Source: CAYUQT01 sp964596165 (lineage in GTDB: Bacteria > Planctomycetota > Phycisphaerae > UBA1845 > JAFGLZ01). Taken from it: a stretch of DNA of 20,332 bases. The position numbers and the translations under genes are program-made. Of the stretch, positions 13,413 through 20,332 are shown in pieces. Numbering within the stretch: the first letter of the stretch is position 1; every line of letters begins with the position of its first letter. Below the pieces are notes generated by a model, which was not told the origin of the DNA, did no database searches, and saw nothing but the letters and a program-made list of their open reading frames with translations. The stretch is taken from positions 1 through 20,332 of the forward strand of contig CAZQTW010000091.1 in the NCBI GenBank assembly GCA_964596165.1. The letters are read 5' to 3'.

Positions 13413-15995
13413 ATGCGATTCGTATCGCGTCGGGCCTTGGCCTTCGTGATGACCCTTGTCCCGGCGTTGACCATCTGCCGGTTCGCAAAGGGCGAAGTCA
13501 TTGCGCGGCACGGCCAATGCTTCTTGGAGAATGTTGACGGCCTGCTTGTTCTGCACCTGAAAGGTACGCCGGCGGAGATGGGATACGCCCATGGCCGCCT
13601 GATGGCCGATAAGGTTCGAACCGTTTACCAGGCACTCGGCGCCGTCCTCAATAGGGAGGTGAATCCGAACGACCAGAAAGCGGTTGCCGCGGTGGCTCGA
13701 CCCCATATTCCCCAGAAGTACGTCGACGAAATCCATGCGATTGCCGCCGGTGCGAATGATGTTCCCGGCGACCCCGTTGTCGATCCGAACAGGCTTTTCG
13801 AGCTGCACTGTTGGGATGAGATCGTTCGCGAGGCCGAGCGCGGCATCTGCGGCCATTTCGCCGTTATGGGTGGCGCGACGCCTAATGGCCACACGATCAT
13901 GGGCGTGCAGCGCGACGACGAACAGGCCGTTCGTCGAGGCGTTCAAGACGGCGCCGTGGTCATCATCTATGAACCGGCCGACGGGCACACGTTCTGCTCA
14001 GTGGCTTGGGCCGGTTTCGCGGGCGTCATGACGGGGATGAACAGCCAGGGGTTGGCCATCAGCGAAGCGGCCTTTCCTGCCTTCGATCAGAGAGCGGAAG
14101 GCCTGCCCCTGTCGTTGCAGCTTCGGATGGTCATGGAGCAGGCGTGGAATGTTGGAGCGGCGGAATACCTTCTGCGCAGCGCCCGCCGGACGGTTGCAGG
14201 GAATGTACTGGTTGCCGACGGACTTGGGTCGACGGCCACCCGGGCGTTTGAGTTCACGGCAAATCGCTTCGAGTCATTCTCGGAGAATGATTCCAGAGAG
14301 AATTTCGAGTATGAGGTTCGTGACGGCGGCGTGGCCTGCTATGTGACGTTGTTCGATCCGCCGGCCTTGCTGAACCTGCCTTCAGGACACGGCACTATCA
14401 ACACGACGATTTCGAGACGATTCCAGAATGGCATCGTTCGGTCGTCCATGTTTACCCACCACGAGGGTATCGCGGGTTCGCAAACCCCGCCCCTGCTCGA
14501 ATTGCAGTGCAATTGGGTCATGACGTTGGGCCTTCGAAACCCCGAGTTCATCGACATCATCGACATGTCTCCATCGTTGCCGGCGACCTATCCGTACCGG
14601 TCGCTGGACATCGTCTTCATGGTCGACAAGATCGTCTCGAAGCAGGCCAGAGACATCATCAGTCCCGTCCTCGCGGGCGCGCTGGATCTGTTCATGCCGG
14701 GCTGGGAGGCCGAGATCTACCGGCCGGAATACGCCGCTCTGACGCGCTATTGGCTGTTGCGTGAACGCGTGAAGGCCGCTTTGGGTCAGATCGACGTTGC
14801 CAAGGCAATCCAGATCCTTGGCGGTAATCAAACGCCCGAGCCGTACAACGTGCTGACCGATCCCAATACGCTGCATTCCGTCGTTTTCGATGCGACCGCA
14901 CTGGAAGTCTGGGTCGCAACGGCCGCGCCCAAAGGAACGTCCGGTAAGCCCGACGCCAACTTGCAGACCTATCGGCGATTGGATTTCGCAGGACATGTGA
15001 CCTACCCGCTCACGATACAAACGACGCCGGTGACCGGAGAGGTGTTTGTGAACGGCGTCAGTTGGGGGTCTGCCCCGCAGGCTCGGCGGCTGGCTCCCGG
15101 CCAATACACGGTCTCCTTCGGCCAGGTGGCCGGCTATGCGACGCCCGAACAACAGATCGCGACCGTGGGTCCCGACGGGACCGTGAGTGTTGTCGGAACG
15201 TACGTGCCCATGCGTCGGTTGACCATAACGGTCGACGGTCAGGGATCGGTCCGGCCTAGCGGCGGGGACTTCAAGGAGGGGACCCAGCTTGGTTTGACCG
15301 CGATTCCGGCCGAGGGAAGTTACTTCGTTTCATGGACGGGCGATTACGCGGGCAGCCAACCGACACTGGTCTTGACCATCGTCAAGGACACCAGCATCAC
15401 CGTCCACTTCAGCTTAACACCGCCGGGGTATTCCTCCTTGACGGTTTTGAAACAGGGGGAAGGAACCGTCGAGCCTGCCAGCGGTGTTTACCCGACCGGC
15501 TCCGATGTGGTTGTGACCGCAACCCCGCTCCAAGGATGGTACTTCGCGGGTTGGACCGGTGACGTCCTGTCCGGCGAAGCGACGGTGCATGTGCTTCTGG
15601 ACGGCAACAAGACGTTGACGGCCGACTTCCGGAAGCTGGCATCAGTGAACGTCGAAATCCAAGGGACAGGCGACGTGATTCTTGACCCGCCCGGCGGCCT
15701 CTATGTGCCGGGGACTTCGGTTACGCTCACGGCCCAGGCACAGGGGCCGACCTCTCAGTGGCGGTTCGTCGAATGGCGTGGGGATCTCCAGTCAAAAGAC
15801 AACCCCGCGATGCTCGTGGTGGATTCCGACAAGCAGATCGTCGCCGTCTTCGAGGCAATCGACGACGATCCGGGACGCCTTTTCCCACCGTGTGCTGCAA
15901 TCCCAAGCGGATTGCTCTTGTGCATGGTGCTCGTCGGTGGCATTCTGATTACATCGCGAGGGAGATCGTTACTTCAGAGGGATCGCTTTCGGTAG
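13413..15995 (+). CDS. Exported C45-type Ntn-hydrolase with PEGA, three InlB-type repeats and a C-terminal anchor
   Basis: 860 residues from the ATG at 13413, which has GGGGAG about 6-7 bases upstream and a signal peptide (MRFVSRRALAFVMTLVPAL). Residues 45-500 resemble the C45 peptidase/acyltransferase group (acyl-CoA:6-aminopenicillanic acid acyltransferase and phospholipase-B-like Ntn-hydrolases): HLKGTPAEMGYAHGRLM, then RGICGHFAVMGGATPNGHTI with candidate nucleophile C146, and MTGMNSQGLAISEAAF. These enzymes self-cleave before the nucleophile and cut amide bonds. A PEGA domain follows (531-598), then three divergent InlB B-repeats (about 603-667, 675-739, 745-814), each with a 'GxGxVxPxxG' start and a 'FxxWxGD' centre, then a membrane helix (829-848) and a basic tail (RGRSLLQRDRFR). 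It is probably surface-attached and acts on an amide, lipid or peptide substrate I cannot name. The fold is likely, the substrate unknown. Confidence 0.78.
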   Translation: MRFVSRRALAFVMTLVPALTICRFAKGEVIARHGQCFLENVDGLLVLHLKGTPAEMGYAHGRLMADKVRTVYQALGAVLNREVNPNDQKAVAAVARPHIPQKYVDEIHAIAAGANDVPGDPVVDPNRLFELHCWDEIVREAERGICGHFAVMGGATPNGHTIMGVQRDDEQAVRRGVQDGAVVIIYEPADGHTFCSVAWAGFAGVMTGMNSQGLAISEAAFPAFDQRAEGLPLSLQLRMVMEQAWNVGAAEYLLRSARRTVAGNVLVADGLGSTATRAFEFTANRFESFSENDSRENFEYEVRDGGVACYVTLFDPPALLNLPSGHGTINTTISRRFQNGIVRSSMFTHHEGIAGSQTPPLLELQCNWVMTLGLRNPEFIDIIDMSPSLPATYPYRSLDIVFMVDKIVSKQARDIISPVLAGALDLFMPGWEAEIYRPEYAALTRYWLLRERVKAALGQIDVAKAIQILGGNQTPEPYNVLTDPNTLHSVVFDATALEVWVATAAPKGTSGKPDANLQTYRRLDFAGHVTYPLTIQTTPVTGEVFVNGVSWGSAPQARRLAPGQYTVSFGQVAGYATPEQQIATVGPDGTVSVVGTYVPMRRLTITVDGQGSVRPSGGDFKEGTQLGLTAIPAEGSYFVSWTGDYAGSQPTLVLTIVKDTSITVHFSLTPPGYSSLTVLKQGEGTVEPASGVYPTGSDVVVTATPLQGWYFAGWTGDVLSGEATVHVLLDGNKTLTADFRKLASVNVEIQGTGDVILDPPGGLYVPGTSVTLTAQAQGPTSQWRFVEWRGDLQSKDNPAMLVVDSDKQIVAVFEAIDDDPGRLFPPCAAIPSGLLLCMVLVGGILITSRGRSLLQRDRFR

Positions 15996-16240
15996 GCATC
16001 CAGATCCTGTCGGATCTCCGGTCTGATGTATAGTTTGTCCAGTTCCTGAAGGGGTGCGAGTCCGGCCAGCGCCCGTTCGTAGCGTGTGTCCAGATCCGCC
16101 ATCGTGTCCACAAACAAGACCCGCCGGCCGCGAAGTGTGCACAAGCCACCCCCGTCGCCGCCAAGCGGTTCTCTTCGGATCGAGATCCCCAGTTGGTCGG
16201 CCAGTTCGAGCAAGTTGTCGAGGCGGCTCTGGATCTCCAT
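15974..16240 (-). CDS. Small conserved-type hypothetical protein (88 aa)
   Basis: An 88-residue soluble protein: MEIQSRLDNLLELADQLGIS, then PLGGDGGGLCTLRGRRVLFVD and a C-terminal helix with LYIRPEIRQDLDAYR. I recognise a small planctomycete-type family with an LGI-x-R...GG-x-GGLC-x-LRG core; its function is unknown. Start choice is strong: AGGAGGCG seven bases before the ATG. Its stop lies inside the 3' end of the C45-type gene, so the two convergent frames overlap by 22 bases. It is divergent from the kinase gene with 14 bases between the outermost possible start codons. Confidence 0.8.
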   Translation of the reverse strand: MEIQSRLDNLLELADQLGISIRREPLGGDGGGLCTLRGRRVLFVDTMADLDTRYERALAGLAPLQELDKLYIRPEIRQDLDAYRKRSL

Positions 16241-16254
16241 GTATCGCCTCCTGA

Positions 16255-17151
16255 ATGGCGATGTTCTCGTACAATCCGGTAAAGATACCCGCCTTCGTGT
16301 CCGATAAACAGTATCGTAGTGTGTCCATGGGCCATCCTTGGGAACTTTTCATGTCATCTGAGCCGGCGCCAGTTGAGCCTAGTCCTGTTGTCGAATCGCA
16401 CCCCATCGAGAAACAAGTCGGGGACTTGGAAGGCCATTTTCGCAGCCTCCAGAAGCAGTTGTGGCATGCACAGAGGCTTGCCTCGTTGGGCACGATGGCC
16501 GCCATGGTCGCCCACGAATACAACAACCTGATGACGCCCGTTGTGAGTTTCGCGCGGTATGCCGTCGAACAGGGCGATCCGGCCCTGATGCACTCGGCGC
16601 TCGAGAAGGTGCTCAAACAGGCGCTGCGAGCCACGCAACTCTCGGACCGCATTTTGAACCTCGCCGTCGACCAGGACAGAGGTCCCGTTGCCACGTCCCT
16701 TCGCGCGCTGGTCGATGAGTCCGTCGAATGTCTCGGTCGAGATCTTGCGAAGGACAACATCTCCCTGACCGTGGAAATTGCCCCCGACCTGCAAATCCAT
16801 GTCAACCCCGGACAGATTCAACAAGTTTTTGTCAACCTGATTCAGAACGCCCGTCAGGCCATGTTGGGACGCAAGGGCCGGTTGACCGTGACGGCCGAGC
16901 GGATCGGCGATCGGATCCATGTTCATGTCACCGACACCGGCAGCGGTATTCGCAGCGAGGACATGGGCCGCATCTTCGAGCCCTTTTTCACCACCAAGAG
17001 CCATGCCGACCGACCGGACAAACGGGGCATCGGCCTGGGCCTAGCCATCTGCCGCGACATCGTTACGAGCCACGGCGGCTCGATCGAGGTCCGGAGCCGG
17101 CTGGGCCATGGGACGACCTTTACCTTGATCTTCCCCGCCTTCGGCGCATGA
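16255..17151 (+). CDS. Soluble sensor histidine kinase
   Basis: Up to 298 residues, with a complete kinase core and no membrane segment or known sensor domain, so it is cytoplasmic like NtrB-type kinases. The H-box is MVAHEYNNLMTPV (H87 counting from 16255). The N-box is NLIQNARQAM (194-203), G1 is DTGSGI (227-232), the F-box is FEPFFTTK (241-248), and G2 is GIGLGLAIC (258-266). It autophosphorylates on the histidine and passes phosphate to a receiver, plausibly the stand-alone one at 19794. The start is uncertain: ATGs at 16255, 16327 and 16351 are in frame. The last gives MSSEPAPVEPSPV before the helical region and is most natural, although no good ribosome-binding site precedes any of them. 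A short coiled stretch (55-80) leads into the H-box. Confidence 0.9.
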   Translation: MAMFSYNPVKIPAFVSDKQYRSVSMGHPWELFMSSEPAPVEPSPVVESHPIEKQVGDLEGHFRSLQKQLWHAQRLASLGTMAAMVAHEYNNLMTPVVSFARYAVEQGDPALMHSALEKVLKQALRATQLSDRILNLAVDQDRGPVATSLRALVDESVECLGRDLAKDNISLTVEIAPDLQIHVNPGQIQQVFVNLIQNARQAMLGRKGRLTVTAERIGDRIHVHVTDTGSGIRSEDMGRIFEPFFTTKSHADRPDKRGIGLGLAICRDIVTSHGGSIEVRSRLGHGTTFTLIFPAFGA

Positions 17152-17307
17152 AGCACAGCGTCTCCGCATGGCGTCATCTCGTATCGGTTGGTGTTTCACG
17201 GGTTTCTTTGAACTGGGTGGTGCGAGAGGTCAAATCGTGCAGTGTCATTGCGTATTCGTTCGGGATGCGTTTTCCATCGCGCTGAGTTTCGGTACGATGA
17301 CAGTGCA

Positions 17308-19767
17308 ATGATCTCTTCATCGCAGATAGGCCCCGACGAACCGTCAAGAACAAGGCTACTCGGTCCGCTGTGCCTTCTGGGCATGGTGGCGATCTTCTTT
17401 AGTCCGTTTCTGCTGGCAGGCAAGACCTTTCTGCTTCGCGATTTGTGGTTCTTTTTCTACCCCGGCTACGTTTTTTATCGCGAGAGCCTGCTTGAGGGTC
17501 ATCTGCCATTGTGGAATCACTACTTCGCTTGCGGCGAGCCCTTCTTGGCTGATGTTGAGCGAGGCGTGTTCTATCCGCTGAACCTGATCTATCTGATCCT
17601 GCCCGTCGGCCATTCGATGACGATCCTATCGGCGATCCATATCCTGTTGGCGGGTTGGGGCACGTATGCCTTGGCGCGCGTCTGGAGGCTGTCGGTGCCT
17701 GCGTCGGTGTTCGCAGCGGTCGGCTACGCCTTCAGCACGGCAACCATGACGCGAATCGAGTTTCCATCGTTTCTCACGGGTGTGGCGTGGTATCCGGTCG
17801 TCCTGGCGGCTTACGCCCGTTGGCTGGACGGCCGAAATCGTTGGGCGCTGCTGGGGACCGTGGTGGCGGTCCTCATGCAGTGCGTAGGGTGTTGTCCGGA
17901 GGCGATTCTATTCACCGCCGTCAGCGTGTGTCTCTATGCAGTCACCTCGGCTGGGTGTGTATGGAGAGCAAACGGAGGCTGGCGAGCGTCCGCCGCTCCG
18001 CTGGCGGGAATGGTCATCTCCCTATCGCTGGGAATGGGGCTGGCTGCGGTTCAGTTGTTGCCGATGCGCGAGGCGATGAACCATTCGCGCAAGGGCGGGG
18101 GGGTGAGTTCGGACCTTGTCGACCGGATGCCTGCCATCAGGCCCGACATGCTTGCGGGTTTTGTGCTCCCTTCAATTCACGGTGTCCAAGGAGGTCCGGG
18201 GAAGTATTGGGCCCCCACATGCACGGAGTTCTGGCAGGGCACCGGATACGTGGGCGTCCTGCCCTGGATCATCTTTGTTTGGGTGCTTGTCGCAAGGATC
18301 GGCGGAAGGCAACCGGAGGCGTCTTCGACCGGCGTCAGGCGTTGTCCGTACGATGCGCGATTCCCCTTTCTCCTTTTGCAGCTCGTCCTATTCCTTCTGT
18401 ATGCCATGGGCAGATACAGTCCCCTGTACAACGCTCTGTGGTACATGTTTGCGCTGGTGCGCACACTGTGGTGTGCGCCAAAGAGCATGATGTGCGTTGT
18501 TTTGGCCTTGGCTTGCCTCAGCGGAATGGGGCTCGACTGGCTTGTGACGCAGGGTCTTCGCGCGATTCCAGGGCGGCGGAAGTGGGTGACGCAAGGGGTG
18601 GTCTTGTGCCTGAGTGGGCTGGCCGTTGCGTGTTTGATCGACCACGGACGATGGGGAGAATGGTTGCTACGGCGATGTTTCAACCTTGGTTCGGTTGAGG
18701 CGGCGTTCGCGCATCGGATTCCCTGGGGACAGTTGGCGCGAGATGTCGTCAAGCTGGCGGTGGTCGCCCTAAGCGGAGGACTGGTGCTTACGTTCGTGGC
18801 TGTACGTCCCAGGGCAGGAACCTTTGGCGCTTGGTGTCTGGTGGCCTTGTCATTCGGCGAGATGGCACTTACCGATGTCTCGTTGTTTCCGGCGGTCCGT
18901 CCAGACGTGCTCGAACGTCCATCGCCCTTGAAAGGACGACTGCAACCCGAACCGGGACCGGTGCGTTACTGGGTTCGCGAGGGGTCCATGCACCTTTACG
19001 GCGAGACGTCGCCGGAGCTGTTTCAGACGATTCGTGACGCGCTGTTGTGGAGTTGGCCAACGGTGGATCATGCGTTTGCAGTCGGTTCTGCGACGATCTT
19101 TGAGGTAGCTGACATTACCTATCTGCGCGCGTTGACGGATGATGGCCGTCTACCGGCTTCGATTCGTCGCCGGCTTCTGTCGATACTGAATTGTGGGGTC
19201 TTTGTTCAACTTCCCGATATGCGCAAGTACTTCACTTCCGGCGCATTGGATTCGCCTCGCCCCGTTGATCTGCCGGCGCCGCTGCCGCGAGCATATGTCG
19301 TGGGTGGTGTCGAGGTGGTCGGGGATATGCGGAGCCTGTACGAACGTCTATTGGATCCGGCGTGGGATCCTCAATCCACCACCGTCGTGGAGCGCCGATA
19401 TTTCCCGGGCGAGTCATGTGTTGGTCTTCGACCCGGGCGGGTGGAGCACCGTGTAACCGACATACGATACGTGCCCAATGGGGTCGAGTTGAAGGTGTGG
19501 AGCGAGCGGGACGGCCTTCTCGTCTTGAGCGACACGTACTACGACGGATGGATTGCCGTCGTGAACGGGCAGGGCACGCCGGTGTTCAAGGCAAACGGTG
19601 CGTTTCGCGGAGTCCGCGTGCGGAAGGGTGAGAACGTGATTCGGATGGACTACCGTCCCGAACCGCTTCGGCTTGGCGCGATCGTGAGCCTCGCCGCCTT
19701 TGTCCTCACCGTGGGTGCGGTGGTCGTATCGGGTCGGCGACCCCGATGGCTCGGCCCGGGCCAATGA
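17308..19767 (+). CDS. YfhO-family multispanning membrane protein
   Basis: 819 residues from the ATG at 17308; a GTG at 17242 would add 22 polar residues and looks less likely. About 13 membrane helices run from residue 15 to 560, followed by a soluble domain and a final helix near the C-terminus. The N-terminal loop has the YfhO/GT-C pattern: FLLRDLWFFFYPGYVFYRES, PLWNHYFACGEPFLADVERG, FYPLNLIYLILP. The C-terminal domain has the family ending SDTYYDGWIAVVNGQ, FKANGAFRGVRVRKGENVI. In Firmicutes, YfhO is linked to glycosylation of lipoteichoic acid; a similar membrane glycosyltransferase role on a lipid-linked sugar is an inference here. No ribosome-binding site is visible. A weak TTTCCA/TACGAT promoter-like pair with a 16-base spacer lies just before the ATG, so the leader may be very short. 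Confidence 0.85.
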   Translation: MISSSQIGPDEPSRTRLLGPLCLLGMVAIFFSPFLLAGKTFLLRDLWFFFYPGYVFYRESLLEGHLPLWNHYFACGEPFLADVERGVFYPLNLIYLILPVGHSMTILSAIHILLAGWGTYALARVWRLSVPASVFAAVGYAFSTATMTRIEFPSFLTGVAWYPVVLAAYARWLDGRNRWALLGTVVAVLMQCVGCCPEAILFTAVSVCLYAVTSAGCVWRANGGWRASAAPLAGMVISLSLGMGLAAVQLLPMREAMNHSRKGGGVSSDLVDRMPAIRPDMLAGFVLPSIHGVQGGPGKYWAPTCTEFWQGTGYVGVLPWIIFVWVLVARIGGRQPEASSTGVRRCPYDARFPFLLLQLVLFLLYAMGRYSPLYNALWYMFALVRTLWCAPKSMMCVVLALACLSGMGLDWLVTQGLRAIPGRRKWVTQGVVLCLSGLAVACLIDHGRWGEWLLRRCFNLGSVEAAFAHRIPWGQLARDVVKLAVVALSGGLVLTFVAVRPRAGTFGAWCLVALSFGEMALTDVSLFPAVRPDVLERPSPLKGRLQPEPGPVRYWVREGSMHLYGETSPELFQTIRDALLWSWPTVDHAFAVGSATIFEVADITYLRALTDDGRLPASIRRRLLSILNCGVFVQLPDMRKYFTSGALDSPRPVDLPAPLPRAYVVGGVEVVGDMRSLYERLLDPAWDPQSTTVVERRYFPGESCVGLRPGRVEHRVTDIRYVPNGVELKVWSERDGLLVLSDTYYDGWIAVVNGQGTPVFKANGAFRGVRVRKGENVIRMDYRPEPLRLGAIVSLAAFVLTVGAVVVSGRRPRWLGPGQ

Positions 19768-19793
19768 CCCGGATGAAGCATCGTCATGTCGTG

Positions 19794-20210
19794 CTATACG
19801 GTCGGGGCCAGAATGGCCTTCATTCGCTGGAGCAAGTCGTTCGCGACGAAGGGTTTTGGCAGAAAGTCATCCGCACCGGCGTCCAGCAGGTCCTGAACCG
19901 GTCCGTCTTTGGAGAAGCCGCTGGCGACGAGGACGCGGACCGACGGGTTGATCGCCTTGATCTGTTTGAACACCTCCATGGATGAGTCGTCGGTCAACAC
20001 GGCATCGAGAATGACCAGTCTAATGCCGGGATTCATTCGAATTGCCGCGACCGCATCGACACATCCGGATGCAGCTACACACTTAAGCCCACTCTTGTGG
20101 ATGATTCGCCTCTGTACATCGAGGACGAACTGCTCATCGTCCACAAGCAGCACTGTGGCGTCGCCCGTTGCCCCTTGAGGTTTCCGTTCTGGCTGGATCT
20201 CGGTGGACAT
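19794..20210 (-). CDS. Stand-alone response regulator receiver protein
   Basis: A 138-residue CheY-like receiver without an output domain. The acidic pocket is D24-D25, the phosphoacceptor is D69 in VILDAVLTDD, the switch Ser is S97 (VASGF), and the conserved Lys is K119 (LPKPF). About 17 polar residues precede the fold. The start is well supported by GAGGA seven bases before the ATG. It faces the YfhO gene tail to tail with 26 bases between. With no DNA-binding domain, it likely acts by protein contact. The kinase at 16255, also lacking a membrane sensor, is the obvious candidate partner, but one gene and a strand switch separate them. Many planctomycete receivers of this kind are orphans. 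Confidence 0.9.
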   Translation of the reverse strand: MSTEIQPERKPQGATGDATVLLVDDEQFVLDVQRRIIHKSGLKCVAASGCVDAVAAIRMNPGIRLVILDAVLTDDSSMEVFKQIKAINPSVRVLVASGFSKDGPVQDLLDAGADDFLPKPFVANDLLQRMKAILAPTV

Positions 20211-20280
20211 GACAGGTCCTCATTGGGTGTCACCTGCACAGCGCAGCGGCCACTGCCCTCATCCATTGCGATGGCCGGCT

Positions 20281-20332
20281 AGCCCGGATTATTCACACTG
20301 GCCTCTTTTTTACGACCTCCTTGTGGGTTAAG
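20281..20332. other. Right-edge stretch, possible mobile-element boundary
   Basis: AGCCCGGATTATTCAC, a T-run (20305-20310) and ACGACCTCCTTGTGGG sit at the very end of the window. The phrase CCCGGATTATTCAC is one I associate with the flanks of some transposase genes, but no transposase or second end is visible, so this is only a suspicion. Confidence 0.2.

Noticed and set aside
13071..13988. A 305-codon minus-strand frame opposite the start of the C45-type gene
   Set aside because: No family resemblance; it overlaps the signal peptide and enzyme core of a convincing plus-strand gene.
17655..18698. A 347-codon plus-strand frame within the YfhO gene
   Set aside because: It lies inside the YfhO coding sequence in another frame, with Arg/Gly-rich shadow composition and no membrane helices, whereas the YfhO frame shows the family pattern on both sides.
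1..20332. CRISPR array, phage or defence-system genes
   Set aside because: I found no regularly spaced repeats, no cas-like proteins, and no toxin-antitoxin or restriction gene pattern.

Overview
The window looks like a chromosomal segment of a GC-rich Planctomycetota genome, most likely Phycisphaerae-like. The pointers are two pilin-type proteins that start with a GFTLIELLVVVAIIALLIS-type helix and end with a DGHVE box, several small proteins of planctomycete-type families, secreted glycoside hydrolases, and an ECF sigma/anti-sigma pair. The phylum call is inference: there is no rRNA or other strong marker gene here.

Layout. 1-469 has no convincing complete gene, only a 68-codon open stretch on the minus strand that reads like a protein C-terminus. 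470-682 is a small conserved-type hypothetical. 1040-3442 and 3598-5085 are two exported carbohydrate-active proteins in tandem: a LamG/DUF1080-like domain joined to a GH43/GH32-type beta-propeller, then a GH32 fructan hydrolase. 5454-6560 and 7046-8122 are two paralogous minus-strand prepilin-like proteins. 8221-8458 is a broken GIY-YIG nuclease gene. 8573-8929 is tmRNA (ssrA), placed 32 bases downstream of smpB (8962-9426); both are on the minus strand and form one trans-translation unit. Divergent from smpB is an apparent operon of an ECF sigma factor, a zinc-binding anti-sigma factor and an exported PDZ protein (9501-13021). 13413-15995 is a multidomain exported C45-type Ntn-hydrolase with PEGA and InlB-type repeats and a C-terminal membrane anchor. 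It converges on a small minus-strand hypothetical gene (15974-16240). That gene is divergent from a soluble histidine kinase (16255-17151). A large YfhO-type membrane protein (17308-19767) follows, and a stand-alone receiver protein lies on the minus strand (19794-20210). The right edge (20211-20332) holds a short stretch that may be a mobile-element end.

How the genes work together. smpB and ssrA together supply ribosome rescue. The sigma/anti-sigma/PDZ genes form a plausible envelope-signalling module. The two hydrolases point to use of plant or microbial fructans and related glycans outside the cytoplasm. The kinase and receiver are a plausible two-component pair with no DNA-binding output. 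The most distinctive observations are a palindromic TTGCAA that can serve as the -35 element for both smpB and the sigma gene, an apparent in-frame loss of an N-terminal domain from the GH32 enzyme, the unusual C45-PEGA-InlB architecture, and the pair of pilin-like genes with a nearly identical 121-base 5' module. I see no defence system, CRISPR array or other clearly new system.
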